Below, one piece after another: positions 11,121 through 20,945 of a stretch of DNA of 64,000 nucleotides. The translations under genes were made by a program, and so were the position numbers. Each line of letters starts with the position of its first letter. Position 1 is the first letter of the stretch. Origin of the DNA: Nephrocerus scutellatus (lineage: Eukaryota > Arthropoda > Insecta > Diptera > Pipunculidae); the NCBI GenBank assembly GCA_947095585.1, contig OX352762.1:121240930-121304929 (forward strand). Reading direction: 5' to 3'. The notes under the pieces were generated by a model. It searched no databases, was not told the DNA's origin, and saw only the letters and a list, made by a program, of their open reading frames with translations.

Positions 11121-12984
11121 ATAACGACGTTTTATAGGCAAACTGGATATGCTCCAATTGGTAGAATAACTGTGTTTCGGTCTGGATTATTCCGGAAATT
11201 ACTACTTTCTCTAGCACTAGCGCACTCGCCGCTTGATCTCCTACACACTATCACTGTATACATAATTTACATCCAGCTTGACATTTATGTTCAAATTCTT
11301 GCAATACTATCGGAGTTCTTCTGATTAATTCACATTTTATGAACGTTGTCACTCTGACGCACCCTTCAAAATAACAATAAAAACAAATACAACAAAGCGC
11401 AAAATGATGCTGGCGCCATCATTCTAATCTGGAAAAAATCAATTTAATCTTAAGCCTTTCACAGTCAGGCTGGGCTTTTAAAACTCCTGCGCGCACCGAG
11501 ATCGATCTGATGCACTCACGACAGAAGGAGGGCGACTGGGATGTCTAGTGAATCTCCAAATAACAAAGGTCAACCCTACACTAACACTGCATGTGAGATA
11601 CTTTAATTTAAAGACCGCCATAACCACAGTGGGAGAGTCTTTGTATGTCGCTGCATGACCCGATAAGAAATTATTGATATGCAAGTATGTGCACCATTTA
11701 ATCAGACTATCTGGTCTGGTGTTGTCGATTTTTGAAATGCATTTCTAATGACACAACTATCTATAAAACGTGCATAGAATTTCCATTTTAATTTTTTATG
11801 ATCACAGTAACCGTCAATTTGCTGTCTGAGTTTATCTGAGAGACACGAGCTTGATCCACTTGATATCGCATTGTCGACAAACATACTCGTATCTAAATAA
11901 TTTATGTCGTTCGTTCTCTCAACGAGTGTCATAACTACTCGTTTCTTTCTCTCGCTCATTATATAAAATGCGATTCTTTTCAATCTGATAATATCTACTA
12001 CTAACTATAATCTATAAGTGAGAAGATACTATGCGACACAGATATGTTTGCAACGAGCATTCTTTGTGCTGCGACACATTTAACGAGACATCGAATGAAA
12101 CTGAGTTTTGTGCTGATTTAATGCGAAACAAGGCACTAGGCTCGGCGAGTGATAACAACTCGCTCGTTCTTAATTGCATTCCTATGTGCTAGTTTGTTTG
12201 CTTGTGTGATTTTGTTTTGAATCTACAAATCTATTGGAAGATACACTGCGCTCACAGTGCTCTTATTTATGTTGGTTGTCTCTATCGACGATGGCCAAAC
12301 ATGATTTATGAATGCGCTCATCCAATATGTCATTCATTTAGAAGCGCCGCACTTCAAGTCATCCGTATTGACCCCATTTCTGGTGTGCTCCCGTATAAAC
12401 GCAGACAGTACGAATGAACGGACAGACAACGACCAACGCACCCCGATGCTCGATTGGAAGCATCCGACTTTACATTTGAATAGTTTTCGCATCGATTAAG
12501 GTCATCATAATCATCACTGAGCTGAGTTTTTTGCCAGAGCATCACAGACAGAGACTCAATGGCGATGAAGAGACGAAAATCGGAATTGAAATCGTTCTGT
12601 AAATCCGAATTGAAATCACCAAACGAGCGATAACTGCGCTTAATAATGTCACAAATAATTAGTTAATAAATAGGCTATGCTCAGCTACATGGAACACTGC
12701 TCAATAATTAATGGAATTTCGGACCACTATCGCGTGTGAAGCATTGCGATCGATTCGTGCCAGAAAAATGCAGAAAATAATTAATTGTTTGTTCATTGGT
12801 TCGACCGTACACAAGGTAATAATTAAATTTCATTTTTGTGCCGCAAGTTATTTCACTTTGTAACTTTCTATAATAATTATACTTATCATGTATAATCATA
12901 CCCTAATCGTGCTATAATTGACAAATTAATATAAATATTTGGCGTAACATACTGATGAAGTCCGGGGTCTATTTTCTCGTGCTG
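11121..12984. other. No recognisable gene
   Basis: No supported gene. A 93-codon minus-strand frame (11983-11702) has no motif I recognise. Scattered ACGAATGAACGGACAGAC wording near 12408 resembles a phrase near 533 but is too short to call a repeat. Confidence 0.5.
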
Positions 12985-13303
12985 TGTGTATTAAATATTT
13001 CCACAAAAATTAAAAAGACCTGCAATTTAGGGCTATATCCGAAAGAGAATTTTTCTGATGACGTTATTGCTCTAGGACGTTTGTCAGACACTCGCAAGAG
13101 GTTGTTGTTGTTGTAGAACTCCAGGCCTGTTGTTGTGTTGGAGATCTTTGGCCCAATATCTTGATAGGTATTGGGGTCCTTTCGCTGCGTAGAACTTATC
13201 TTCGTGGAACGGTTCGCAAGAGGTGGGACCGCTTGGTGTTTTTCTGGGATTCAAACTTTGAACCTCCCGCTTAGTAGGCCAACGCACTTACCAAGATACC
13301 AAC
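12985..13303 (-). repeat. tRNA-derived SINE, copy 1
   Basis: Read on the minus strand, the head (GTTGGTATCTTGGTAAGTGC, then GGGAGGTTCAAAGTTTGAATCC) has spacing and wording like the A and B boxes of a tRNA-derived pol III promoter. It is followed by CCCAGAAAAACACC. The tail CTCTTGCGAGTGTCTGACAA... TAGAGCAATAAC and the final GCAGGTCTTTTTAATTTTTG match copies at 57780-57990 and 23270-23480. SINEs are non-coding and depend on a LINE for movement. This copy carries about 150 bp not seen in the others, including a CAACAACAACAA run. The head is too diverged to be a working tRNA. Confidence 0.72.
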
Positions 13304-13879
13304 TTTTGATTTTGTAGTCATCCTTTTCTCATTCTATAACCACACTTTATTTACATAACGATTTTATAATCCCGATACCATAAATATCCAATAATGCAAA
13401 AGTCATCTAATAATAATCGTATTTTTGTCTTACAAATATCCCTTTGCTTGATATAATTAGATAATTTCTTGATAATTAAAGACATTATCAATCTGTAAAC
13501 ATATTAAAAGTAAACTATAATCTATATTCATCTTATAATTCTTAACTTATCCTATAATTGTCTAATAACTATCCCATAATCAACTTATATCTTTAAACTC
13601 ATCCTATATAACTATAAGCGTTGCAAAAGGTAATCAAAAATGATATAAACAATCTGAGAAATATTGACTGAAATATAAGCTAAGTATGGCATTGATCCAA
13701 ACAATCAGTATGAGGGCTTATGGCAAGTAGCTCAGTTTTTACAGCGACGAACCCAGAATTTACCCGCACTCAAAATTGGCGCACACATTTCAACTACTCC
13801 CACTGAAAAAGCCGAAACAATCCGTTCGCAAATAATGACACTTTCTACACAGCCACAATTGAAGAAGATGGATGAAGGG
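13304..13879. other. AT-rich DNA with degenerate CCTATAATT motif
   Basis: No gene. Between about 13500 and 13620 the phrase ATCCTATAATT or close variants recurs at short irregular spacing. The same motif family is at 16275-16375, on the other side of the LINE cluster. Confidence 0.55.
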
Positions 13880-14248
13880 ATGAATCTGTGGAATTCCATG
13901 GCGTAACTTCATATCCTAATCCGGCTTCCGCTAAAGAAGCAGTCGCGATTATTAAATGGCTTCATAGCACTAAAGCCCCAGGAATGGACCGTATCAATAA
14001 CATCTTAGTTAAGAAGCTCCCCAGACTTGGAATATTATATTATTATATTTACACAATATAATTCTTGTGTGTTTATCGCTTAGCTATTTTCCAAAAGCTT
14101 TGGAAGGAGAAAAAAAAATGGTGGCATGTCCCAATTATAAAACCTGATGCTGCCGATCCAACGAGCTAGCGCAATATCTCTTTTGAGCTCACTGAGCAAA
14201 ATACTTAAGCTGATTATTCAAGAACACATTGACCTTAAGTGCATTATT
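13880..14248 (+). pseudogene. Jockey-clade LINE relic: RT fingers
   Basis: The plus strand encodes, with frame changes, AKEAVAIIKWLHSTKAPGMD and RINNILVKKLPRLGI, then KWWHVPIIKPDAADPTS, and finally ISLLSSLSKILKLIIQEHID. These are the N-terminal RT blocks of the Jockey clade (KAPGxDxIxN, PKPGKxxxxxxSYRPISLLSSLSKI). The palm and everything after are absent; the piece stops where an oppositely oriented LINE-A fragment begins. It is a different LINE lineage from LINE-A and the LOA-like family here. It is dead by stops and truncation. Confidence 0.75.
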
Positions 14249-14249
14249 C

Positions 14250-14838
14250 CGTGAAAAGAGTGGTTCCACTTTTCGGTGAGATAAGCCATAAGATCACCAG
14301 TAGAACGTTGTCAACGGAAACCATATTGATGATTATTGAGTAGTTCCCGTGATTCAAGATATTTCATAAGCTGACGGACAATCATATTTTCCATGACCTT
14401 AGAAAGAAGGGACGTTAGTGCTATTGGTCGGTAGGCAGAGACACATGTTTTAGGGTATAGGATAGACAAATGCTGTTTTCCAACTAATCGGAAAGAGTCT
14501 AGGCGAATAGGATATGTAGAAAAGCTTAGGCAATGGTAATGCCAGCGATGTAGTAATGAGGGAATACCATCTGGTCCAGCGGTCCAGTGTATGCTGAGAT
14601 CACTTTAAACTCTAGCAACTTCACGAGTACAAATGTAAATCTGTCCCATAAGGTGTTCGGCACACGGAAGTGCAGGTGGAAGCAAAGCTCAGTCTAAAAG
14701 CGTAGAGCCAACTGCAAAATGTACAGCAAGTAGATTGGCCTTGTTCTTATAGCTGACAGCTGGAATATCGTTGTGAATGATCGTTGGAATTGACGAAGAG
14801 GCAGTATTTTTTTAATCTTTTTACGAATAACCAAAAAC
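14250..14838 (-). pseudogene. LINE-A relic: linker and RT fingers
   Basis: On the minus strand from about 14830: KNTASSSIPTIIHNDIPA, NKANLLAVHFAVGSTL, then GPDGIPSLLHRWHY near 14590, then YRPIALTSLLSKVMENMIV (about 14435-14380), LMKYLESRELLNNHQYGF and STGDLMAYLTEKW up to about 14265. These are the RT finger blocks of LINE-A, also seen at 19.5-20.1 kb. The palm is missing. It continues the endonuclease part at 15770-16270 on the same strand, from which it is separated by an inserted repeat (14840-15770). Confidence 0.85.
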
Positions 14839-14839
14839 T

Positions 14840-15770
14840 TGTACTACTGTTGGGACTATAGTATTTTTAAATTCTCTATATTAACTTCACTTGCCCGTGG
14901 GTCGTCGGTCGTCGGTCGGTCGTCGGTCGGTCGTCGGTCGGTCGTCTGTCGTGGATTCTTGCGATCAATTTTTAACCCACTTCCCATAGCCCGAAATTTT
15001 GCACACATGTGTATTTCCGGAGACAACACTTTCTATTAAATTTTGAGGCCCCTCGGGCTGCGGGGTCGGGGGGCTCCCAAACAAAAATTTTAAAAAGTTT
15101 ACCCGATTTTCTTCAAATTTTACACACATGTGTATACCCAATAAACAATACTTTTTCGAAAATTTGGTAGTGATCGGGTCCCGGGTTCGGCCGCAAGGCC
15201 CTTATACATTTTTTAAATATCTGTACTGGCATCAGATATTCGTCGCCGTTTATGGACTTTGTGCGGTGTGTGCTGCGCAGTCGGCTGCGCTGCATGGTTT
15301 TGGTGGTGGTGGAGAGAGAGAGAGAAATCTTAGCGCACGCACAAATGAACCCAGCAAATGAAACGAGACATACATGTTTTATGCTTACTTCAACTTACAT
15401 TTTTATTATATACTGAATTGTATTTTTATTGATGTCGTTTTTTTTGTTGTCGATATCAACTTACAGATAGAACAACAAGTTTTCACAATATTCTGTCATT
15501 TGGCGTTTTCATAAATTAGTTCAGAGCAGTCAAATAGTTCTCAAGATAAATGTTCGTGTTTCTTATTTGCTCAGAGTATGAGCGTGCTCTAAGTGCTCAG
15601 AATAAAATGATCTGAGCTTTTTCAATTTTAACATCTGATGTCAAATGTTTGTTTCGATGATTTTCTTCTACAATAAAAAAAAATGGCCCAGGATCGAGGG
15701 GCTCCCATATCAATTTCTGCGATTAGAGAATTTAGATGAAAAATTTTAATTTTTATGGGTTGTTTTTTTT
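14840..15770 (+). mobile_element. Non-coding interspersed repeat inserted in LINE-A
   Basis: This block interrupts a minus-strand LINE-A between its endonuclease and RT parts. Its start (TCTATATTAACTTCACTTGC), a GTCGGTCG microsatellite and then ATTTTTAACCCACTTCCCAT and TTTGCACACATGTGTATTTC are shared with 45515-45740. A second TTTTACACACATGTGTATACC phrase follows at about 15116. There is no credible protein; the 66-codon frame at 14839 is built on the microsatellite. Such AT-bounded units with a short tandem repeat near one end may be Helitron-like or another non-autonomous class, which I cannot decide. The right edge is approximate. Confidence 0.6.
14898..14950. repeat. (GTCGGTCG)n microsatellite
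   Basis: About 50 bp of GTCG/GTCGGTCG repeats inside the inserted element. At the equivalent place in the copy at 45560-45590 the repeat is (TGTC)n with TGCC variants. Confidence 0.9.
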
Positions 15771-16270
15771 GCCTCAATCTTGGATCATCGGCGAATTTGG
15801 TTCGCCGAATTTTTGCATTGCAATCATTTCTGGCAAACAAGAATAGCGAACAGTTAAATTTCCCAAAGAATGTATTGAGACCGTCCCAATTGGCTTTCTC
15901 GTAATGCCATTCAATTCTTTTTGGATGTTTTTCTTTAACTGATTGGTCTTGCAACGAGAAATTAGCTGATACAACACAACGGTCGGATGAGCCTTGAGGT
16001 GATGGAACATTTACGGTATATTTATCAGGATAAGAGGTAAGAAACAAGTCCAGAGTGTTGGCGGAATGATTCGCAATATCAGGAAATCGTGTAGGATTAT
16101 TCACGAGCTGAGTAAGATTATTTGTGTCACCGAATAGGTCAGCATACCTTTCTTCGGGTGTTGTCTGTCCAGAGTGGCGAAGCCAGCCAGAATTGTATAT
16201 ATTGAAATCGTCCGAAGTAACGATTTCAGCATACGAATCTTCGGTTACAATTCTTAAAATTGAGTCAGGT
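15770..16270 (-). pseudogene. LINE-A relic: endonuclease C-terminal half
   Basis: Minus-strand frame 16104-15628 plus upstream sequence encodes the second half of an APE-type endonuclease: AEIVTSDDFNIYNSGWLRHS near 16230-16170, LTQLVNNPTRFPDIANHSAN, TLDLFLTSYPDKYTV and SSDRCVVSANFSLQDQ. It continues into the linker RIEWHYEKANWDGLN and RNDCNAKIRRTKFADDPRLR. The enzyme nicks target DNA to prime reverse transcription. Equivalent segments occur at 37085-37480 and 27715-27960 (plus strand). The active-site GDFN is degraded to SDDFN here. Confidence 0.82.
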
Positions 16271-16700
16271 TAGTAATCTCTCATCCTATAAATAATCTCT
16301 ATTTCTAAAATTATCCTATAATTCTAAAATCGTTCTATAATCATCCTATAATTCCACACTCATCTTATCTATATAAGTAAAAATGAAATTTTGCGCGGTT
16401 GTTATTTATAGAAACTCTTATTTACCCACAGATTTTTATGGAATTTTTAACGGATATTATTGGCAGATAGAGGAAGGTTATAGGCTAAAGAATACCCCAC
16501 TTCCCCTTCGTAGGGTGTGGAGAAATGTAAAATATTCATATTAGCCACATTTTCCAAACAACTTTGTGGAATTTTCAATGTATATTATTTGCTAGTGTGG
16601 GAAGGTTATGAGAAGTGGAAAAAAACAATGAATATTTGTTCCCATAATTTTTTCATAATTATTGTACTCGTACTCGACAATTCATTACCAACACAGACAA
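16271..16700 (+). repeat. CCTATAATT cluster and interspersed-repeat end
   Basis: From 16275 to about 16365 the motif CCTATAATT recurs. From about 16368 the wording TCTATATAAGTAAAAATGAA is typical of the end of widespread arthropod non-coding repeats, followed by ATTTTTATGGAATTTTTAACGG. A diverged direct repeat of about 127 bp is visible (GGAATTTTTAACGGATATTATT at 16440 against GGAATTTTCAATGTATATTATT at 16568, each followed by GGAAGGTTAT). No gene. Confidence 0.5.
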
Positions 16701-19149
16701 AGGATATTATACCAATAGTGAGGAATTTAAATTTTTATTGTGAATGGCAACTGCACCGTTTTTTTTTTGTTGTTGCGTTATTATGTTAATCTGGTCAACA
16801 TATTTTTAGTGGCCATCTCCGATGTGTCAACAGCGTGTATGAGTTTGTTTTTGCAGCTTAGTTGGATGGCTAACAATCCATTGCACCGAAACGTTGAAAA
16901 CTTGCAATCAAACCAAGACTCAAGTGAACTATAAGCTGATAATTAGATACCTTAAAAGTCAGCCAGTGACCGTGCTTCACTTAATTCGAGAATTTATCGC
17001 TATGAAATACCTTAGACAACTACCTAACTGATAAATTCCTATAACACGAAGAAGGTTCGGTCCGCTACTTATACCGCTGGTTTGGTATGGTATGGTTTTT
17101 TGTCTTCCCATTAAGAAGGCCAACCAATGTACCATCTTGCTTATCATCATCCATGACCGAGAGCGAGGAAAAACCGTATCCTCTGTCGAAATTGTCGATG
17201 GCGCCAGCGATTATTAATGACAAATAGCATTGAAATTTTTTTAATCAAATCAAATTAAATCAGAAAATGCGCTCATGCGCAACCGCTCGAATCTGGAGTA
17301 CCTATATGGCGTAAAATGAACGTACATCTCTCTAGTATGCTGTCTGTCACAGACTCCAACAACCGGTCAACGAAATCACGATAATAATTAATAGCAGCGA
17401 TCGTACGTACACCACACACACACACACAGACGCACACACACATAATTGAGTGAGCATAGCCATTACACGATGATCAGCTAGCATCGTATTGCGGCTTGCG
17501 GCTGGCGGCTGCAGATCATCGTAAATATGACAACATCCGCACTTTGCATGCATCAGAGGGTCGCGTCAAGTGCATCAGTGCAACGAGGCTGTCCCCTTGA
17601 ACTTCAGCGACTTTGTATTAACGTGTTCCGCCGAGAAAACGATCATAAAGCGTTTAGCATCATTCGGCGATTGGAGGATTTACCAACTTTATCCTCCAGC
17701 GTTATCCCACTCTAATCATCTTGTTCCATGTGCTGCGGCACTCGTCCATCAGGCTGTACGTCACCAGGGAACGGTGGTCGTAGCATAGTGTACTGACATG
17801 TTTGCTAGCTTCGTACCAATATACATTATGTACATGTGTATACTCGTATCTATGTACCTCACCAAGCGCCGAAGCAGGATGATCACGTATGCAAATATAA
17901 GCCTAGATTCTGTTGATTGCTCCTTTTTCCAGTAAATTCCATTCTGGTACACGACGGTTATTCGCCATTTCACGTACCAATATGCGATAATTCTCGACTG
18001 AATGACCGTTATACAAGCGTATATTTCTTACTAACTGTACCATAATCTGTGGTAGTCGGACGCATTATACAAACACACAATGGACTCTGGACTTTAGCAA
18101 ATGTAGCCGAGATATACATCAATTTGTCACATCACAGTGGACAAGCGGTGGAGCCGCCCCTCTCGGTTCAACCGAAGAAGCGTATAACCACCAGACAACG
18201 CTGGATTTCACGCACCACTATGACGATTTTGACATGTTGTTGCGCGCCTGCCCATTCGCGACACAAGTCAAAACTTCCACTTTGTCAAGTAGCGCTTATG
18301 CTAATCACGCATGGAATGTGTTCAATAACATGTGATCGTCATGGTCAAAATGTCTGCTTCTGGAGCCTACCGGTCAAGCACCTCACACACTCCTCATAAG
18401 AAGATTAAGTGAGTCAGGAAAGTGAAATTCAAAGTCAATGCATTTACTGCGGCACAGATGCATCTTTCAAATTCCAACACCGATTATCGATTCATCGGAG
18501 AAGTGTGCAACATTTCGTAATGAGACAGCAGCGTTGAACTCTTTCATGAGCGGCACTAATAAGATGCTTTTGTGGTGCCATAAAGTGACATAAGGCATCA
18601 GAGCTGGAAAATATCACAGCACAGTGATATTTTTGGTTAAAAAATTGCTGGTGTGACTAGTGTATATGTGTAAGTGTGCCTTTCGATTCATTCGTTTAAC
18701 GCAATGCAAATCAAATGGAGGCATTCTGAAGAGTGTCGTCGTCGTTCTCCATAAGTTTCAGATTTTATTAGCTTATAGTCTTAAAAGTCTTGTTGCAGAC
18801 GGGTTAATATTGAAATGTCTTTTAAACTTGATAAATTATGCACAGCAGCTGCTACGCTACAAAGGGTCAGTAAGGTTAAATTCGTCAAGAAATTACATAA
18901 CCAAAGATCTGGTAAAACGTTGACTTCAACTTAAATTAAACCTTTGGTTTGGCTTTTGGTTTGTCATGGAATTAAAATGGTTGATTTTTTTAAGTCCGAT
19001 AGAACTTAAAATTGTAGAAAATAACACAAAAGAGTTACTTTTAATTAAATTGTTTTATTCTTAGGATAGATCAATATATGGCATTGATACCTGAATTCAA
19101 TTTCCGGTTTATAGTCACCGCGTATTCTAGACGTCAAATTTTGGGCTTA
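16701..19149. other. No recognisable gene; CA repeat
   Basis: No supported gene. A (CA)n tract with interruptions lies at about 17410-17443. Short frames at 17527-17788 and 18049-18399 show no motif or consistent codon pattern. Confidence 0.5.
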
Positions 19150-20109
19150 TTTTTCGAGCACTGCTGGCGGTAATATGTCGCAAATAATACGAACAAAGTT
19201 GGCCTCCAACTGTTACCGATTGATCAGCAAAGAGCAGTCACGTGTCCCGCAGGACCTCTTTGGTAGATTTAACTGGTCGCTATTGTTTCGAGATAGCAAC
19301 GTGGATGCTGCCGCTGATGCAATCACAAACATCAATCTTGTTGGTATGAGAAAGTTTATCCCTTTCAGGAATAAGTCTATCAAAACAAAGGAACATGGAT
19401 GGTACGACTCGAGCTGTAAAGAAGCTTCTAGGATTAAAGATGGGGCAAAAAATACTACAATGTCTCAAAGGTAGTACAAAATTTTGGTCATTCGCGAAAA
19501 GAATCAAAAATACAGCCTCGTCGTCCATTCCAACGATCATCCAGTTGTCAACTCTAAAGACAAAGACAATCTGTTTGCTACTCATTTTGCAGCTAGCTCC
19601 ACGCTTCCAGATTGTGCATTGATGCCGCCTGCACTCCCGAGTATTGAACACTCTATGGGACAGATCTTTATTCGTACTCGTGCAGTTACTAGAGTTTTAA
19701 ACGATCTCAACATTTACAAATCTGCTGTTGGCCAGATGGTATTTCCCCATTAGTTCTGAAGAGGTGTTCTTCCAAGATGGCATTACCATTGCGTTAGCTT
19801 TTTCATCTATCCTATATTCTTCTGGACTCTTCCCGAAAAGTTGGAAAACAGCATTTGTCCAGCCCGTACCCAAAAAAGGCGAGCCGTCGTCTCCTTCTTC
19901 TTACTGACCCATAGCACTTACATCCATTCTTTCCAGGGTCATAGAAACGCTGATAAATTTTCAGCTCATGGAATATCTTGAAACCAATGAAATCCTTAGT
20001 GACCGGCATTATGGATTTCGTGGGCAACGTTCCACTGGTGATTTGATGGTATATCTCTCCGAACAGTGGAACCGGTCTTTGCATCAATTTGGTGAAAGCA
20101 AAGCTGTTG
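19150..20109 (+). pseudogene. LINE-A relic: linker and RT fingers
   Basis: This is the most complete LINE-A RT in the window. The linker FGRFNWSLLFRDSNVDAAAD and MRKFIPFRNKSIKTKEHGWY is at 19259-19410, then FWSFAKRIKNTASSSIPTII near 19482, DNLFATHFAASSTLPDC, SSGLFPKSWKTAFVQPVPKK near 19815-19875 and PIALTSILSRVIETLINFQL. An open frame with MEYLETNEILSDRHYGFRGQ and STGDLMVYLSEQWNRSL follows. A stop precedes PIALTS and frameshifts lie before it. The reading is cut at 20109 by an RTE tail and resumes at 20272. Confidence 0.9.
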
Positions 20110-20271
20110 TAGGATTTATGGAACACGACAGCGAGGCCGGCCAAGCCTACGCTGGAAGGAGGGCGTAGACCAGGACACCCAGAGTTTAGGGATGCCAAAC
20201 TGGATGACATCGGCTCGAAATCGGGACCGGTGGAGGACCGGACCCCGGCTGTAGAGCTAAATATGATGATG
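20110..20271 (+). mobile_element. 5'-truncated RTE-like 3' end inserted in LINE-A
   Basis: The 162-bp insert runs from TAGGATTTATGGAACACGAC to the tail GAGCTAAATATGATGATG. It is bracketed by the perfect 10-bp direct repeat AAAGCTGTTG (20100-20109 and 20272-20281), a classic target-site duplication. The same sequence closes the longer RTE copies at 50960-51150 and, reversed, 45985-46160. It encodes only the last residues of the RTE ORF. Removing it restores the LINE-A phrase in which SKAVALDISKAF is continuous, as at 37.86 kb. Confidence 0.92.
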
Positions 20272-20945
20272 AAAGCTGTTGCACTCGATATTTCCAAAGC
20301 ATTTGACAGAGTTTGGCATCAAGCTCTTTTGTCAAAAATGCGTGCTTATGATTTCGATGATAAACTGCTACATTGGATTAGAAGATATCTTTTGGACCGT
20401 TCAATTCAAGTTGTTTTGGACGGTTTCAAGTCTGAAATACACCACATTTTTATTAATGATCTCTTATCTGTGACTTCTAATCCAATTCACTCTTTCGTTG
20501 ACGACAGCACTCTCAGTTTCTCATATAAGTTTGAGGAACGTCCCTCCACTTCTCATGTGGAATTCAAACAACTTCGTATGTTAAGCGCGTTAAATTCTGA
20601 CCTTGACAGCTTAATACAATGATGAGAAATCAATAGAGTAGAATTTATGACTTCCAAAATCCAATGCTGTCTCCTGTAGTCCAAGCGAATCCTAAACCCC
20701 ATGCCATTATCCATGAATGGCACTTGCATCTAGGAAACTAAAAATCTCGCAATTCTCGTTATGTGCGTTAACGACAAGCTTCGTTGGAATGACCACATAT
20801 TTACCGTCGCCAAAAATGCTGCGAAATGTTTAGGTTTTCTACCCCGGTGCAAGAAATATTTCACTCCCTCTGATCTGGCTACTATCTACAAGGCTTTTAT
20901 TCGCCCTAAACTTGAGTACAATTGTCATATTCGGTCTGGTGCGCT
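20272..20945 (+). pseudogene. LINE-A relic: RT palm and thumb
   Basis: Continuation of LINE-A after the RTE insert. Palm motif A reads AVALDISKAFDRVWHQALLS (20278-20335), then LLHWIRRYLLDRSIQVVLDG. The catalytic block reads SFVDDSTLSFSY at about 20491-20525, with Val where the family usually has Ala. Between SEIHHI and FINDLLSV a deletion has removed the PQG motif B that the 37.9-38.1 kb copy keeps. The thumb has VNDKLRWNDHIFTVAKNAAK and KCLGFLPRCKKYFTPSDLAT, ending near FIRPKLEYNCHIRSGA at 20945. It is dead by deletion and stops. Confidence 0.9.

Noticed and set aside
11702..11983. 93-codon minus frame
   Set aside because: No recognised motif, no splice or promoter context; length is within chance for this window.
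14839..15039. 66-codon frame with Gly/Arg/Ser repeats
   Set aside because: Created by the GTCGGTCG microsatellite inside a non-coding element.
15628..15770. End of the long minus frame as part of the LINE-A protein
   Set aside because: The LINE-A match stops at about 15770; the rest is read-through into the inserted repeat.
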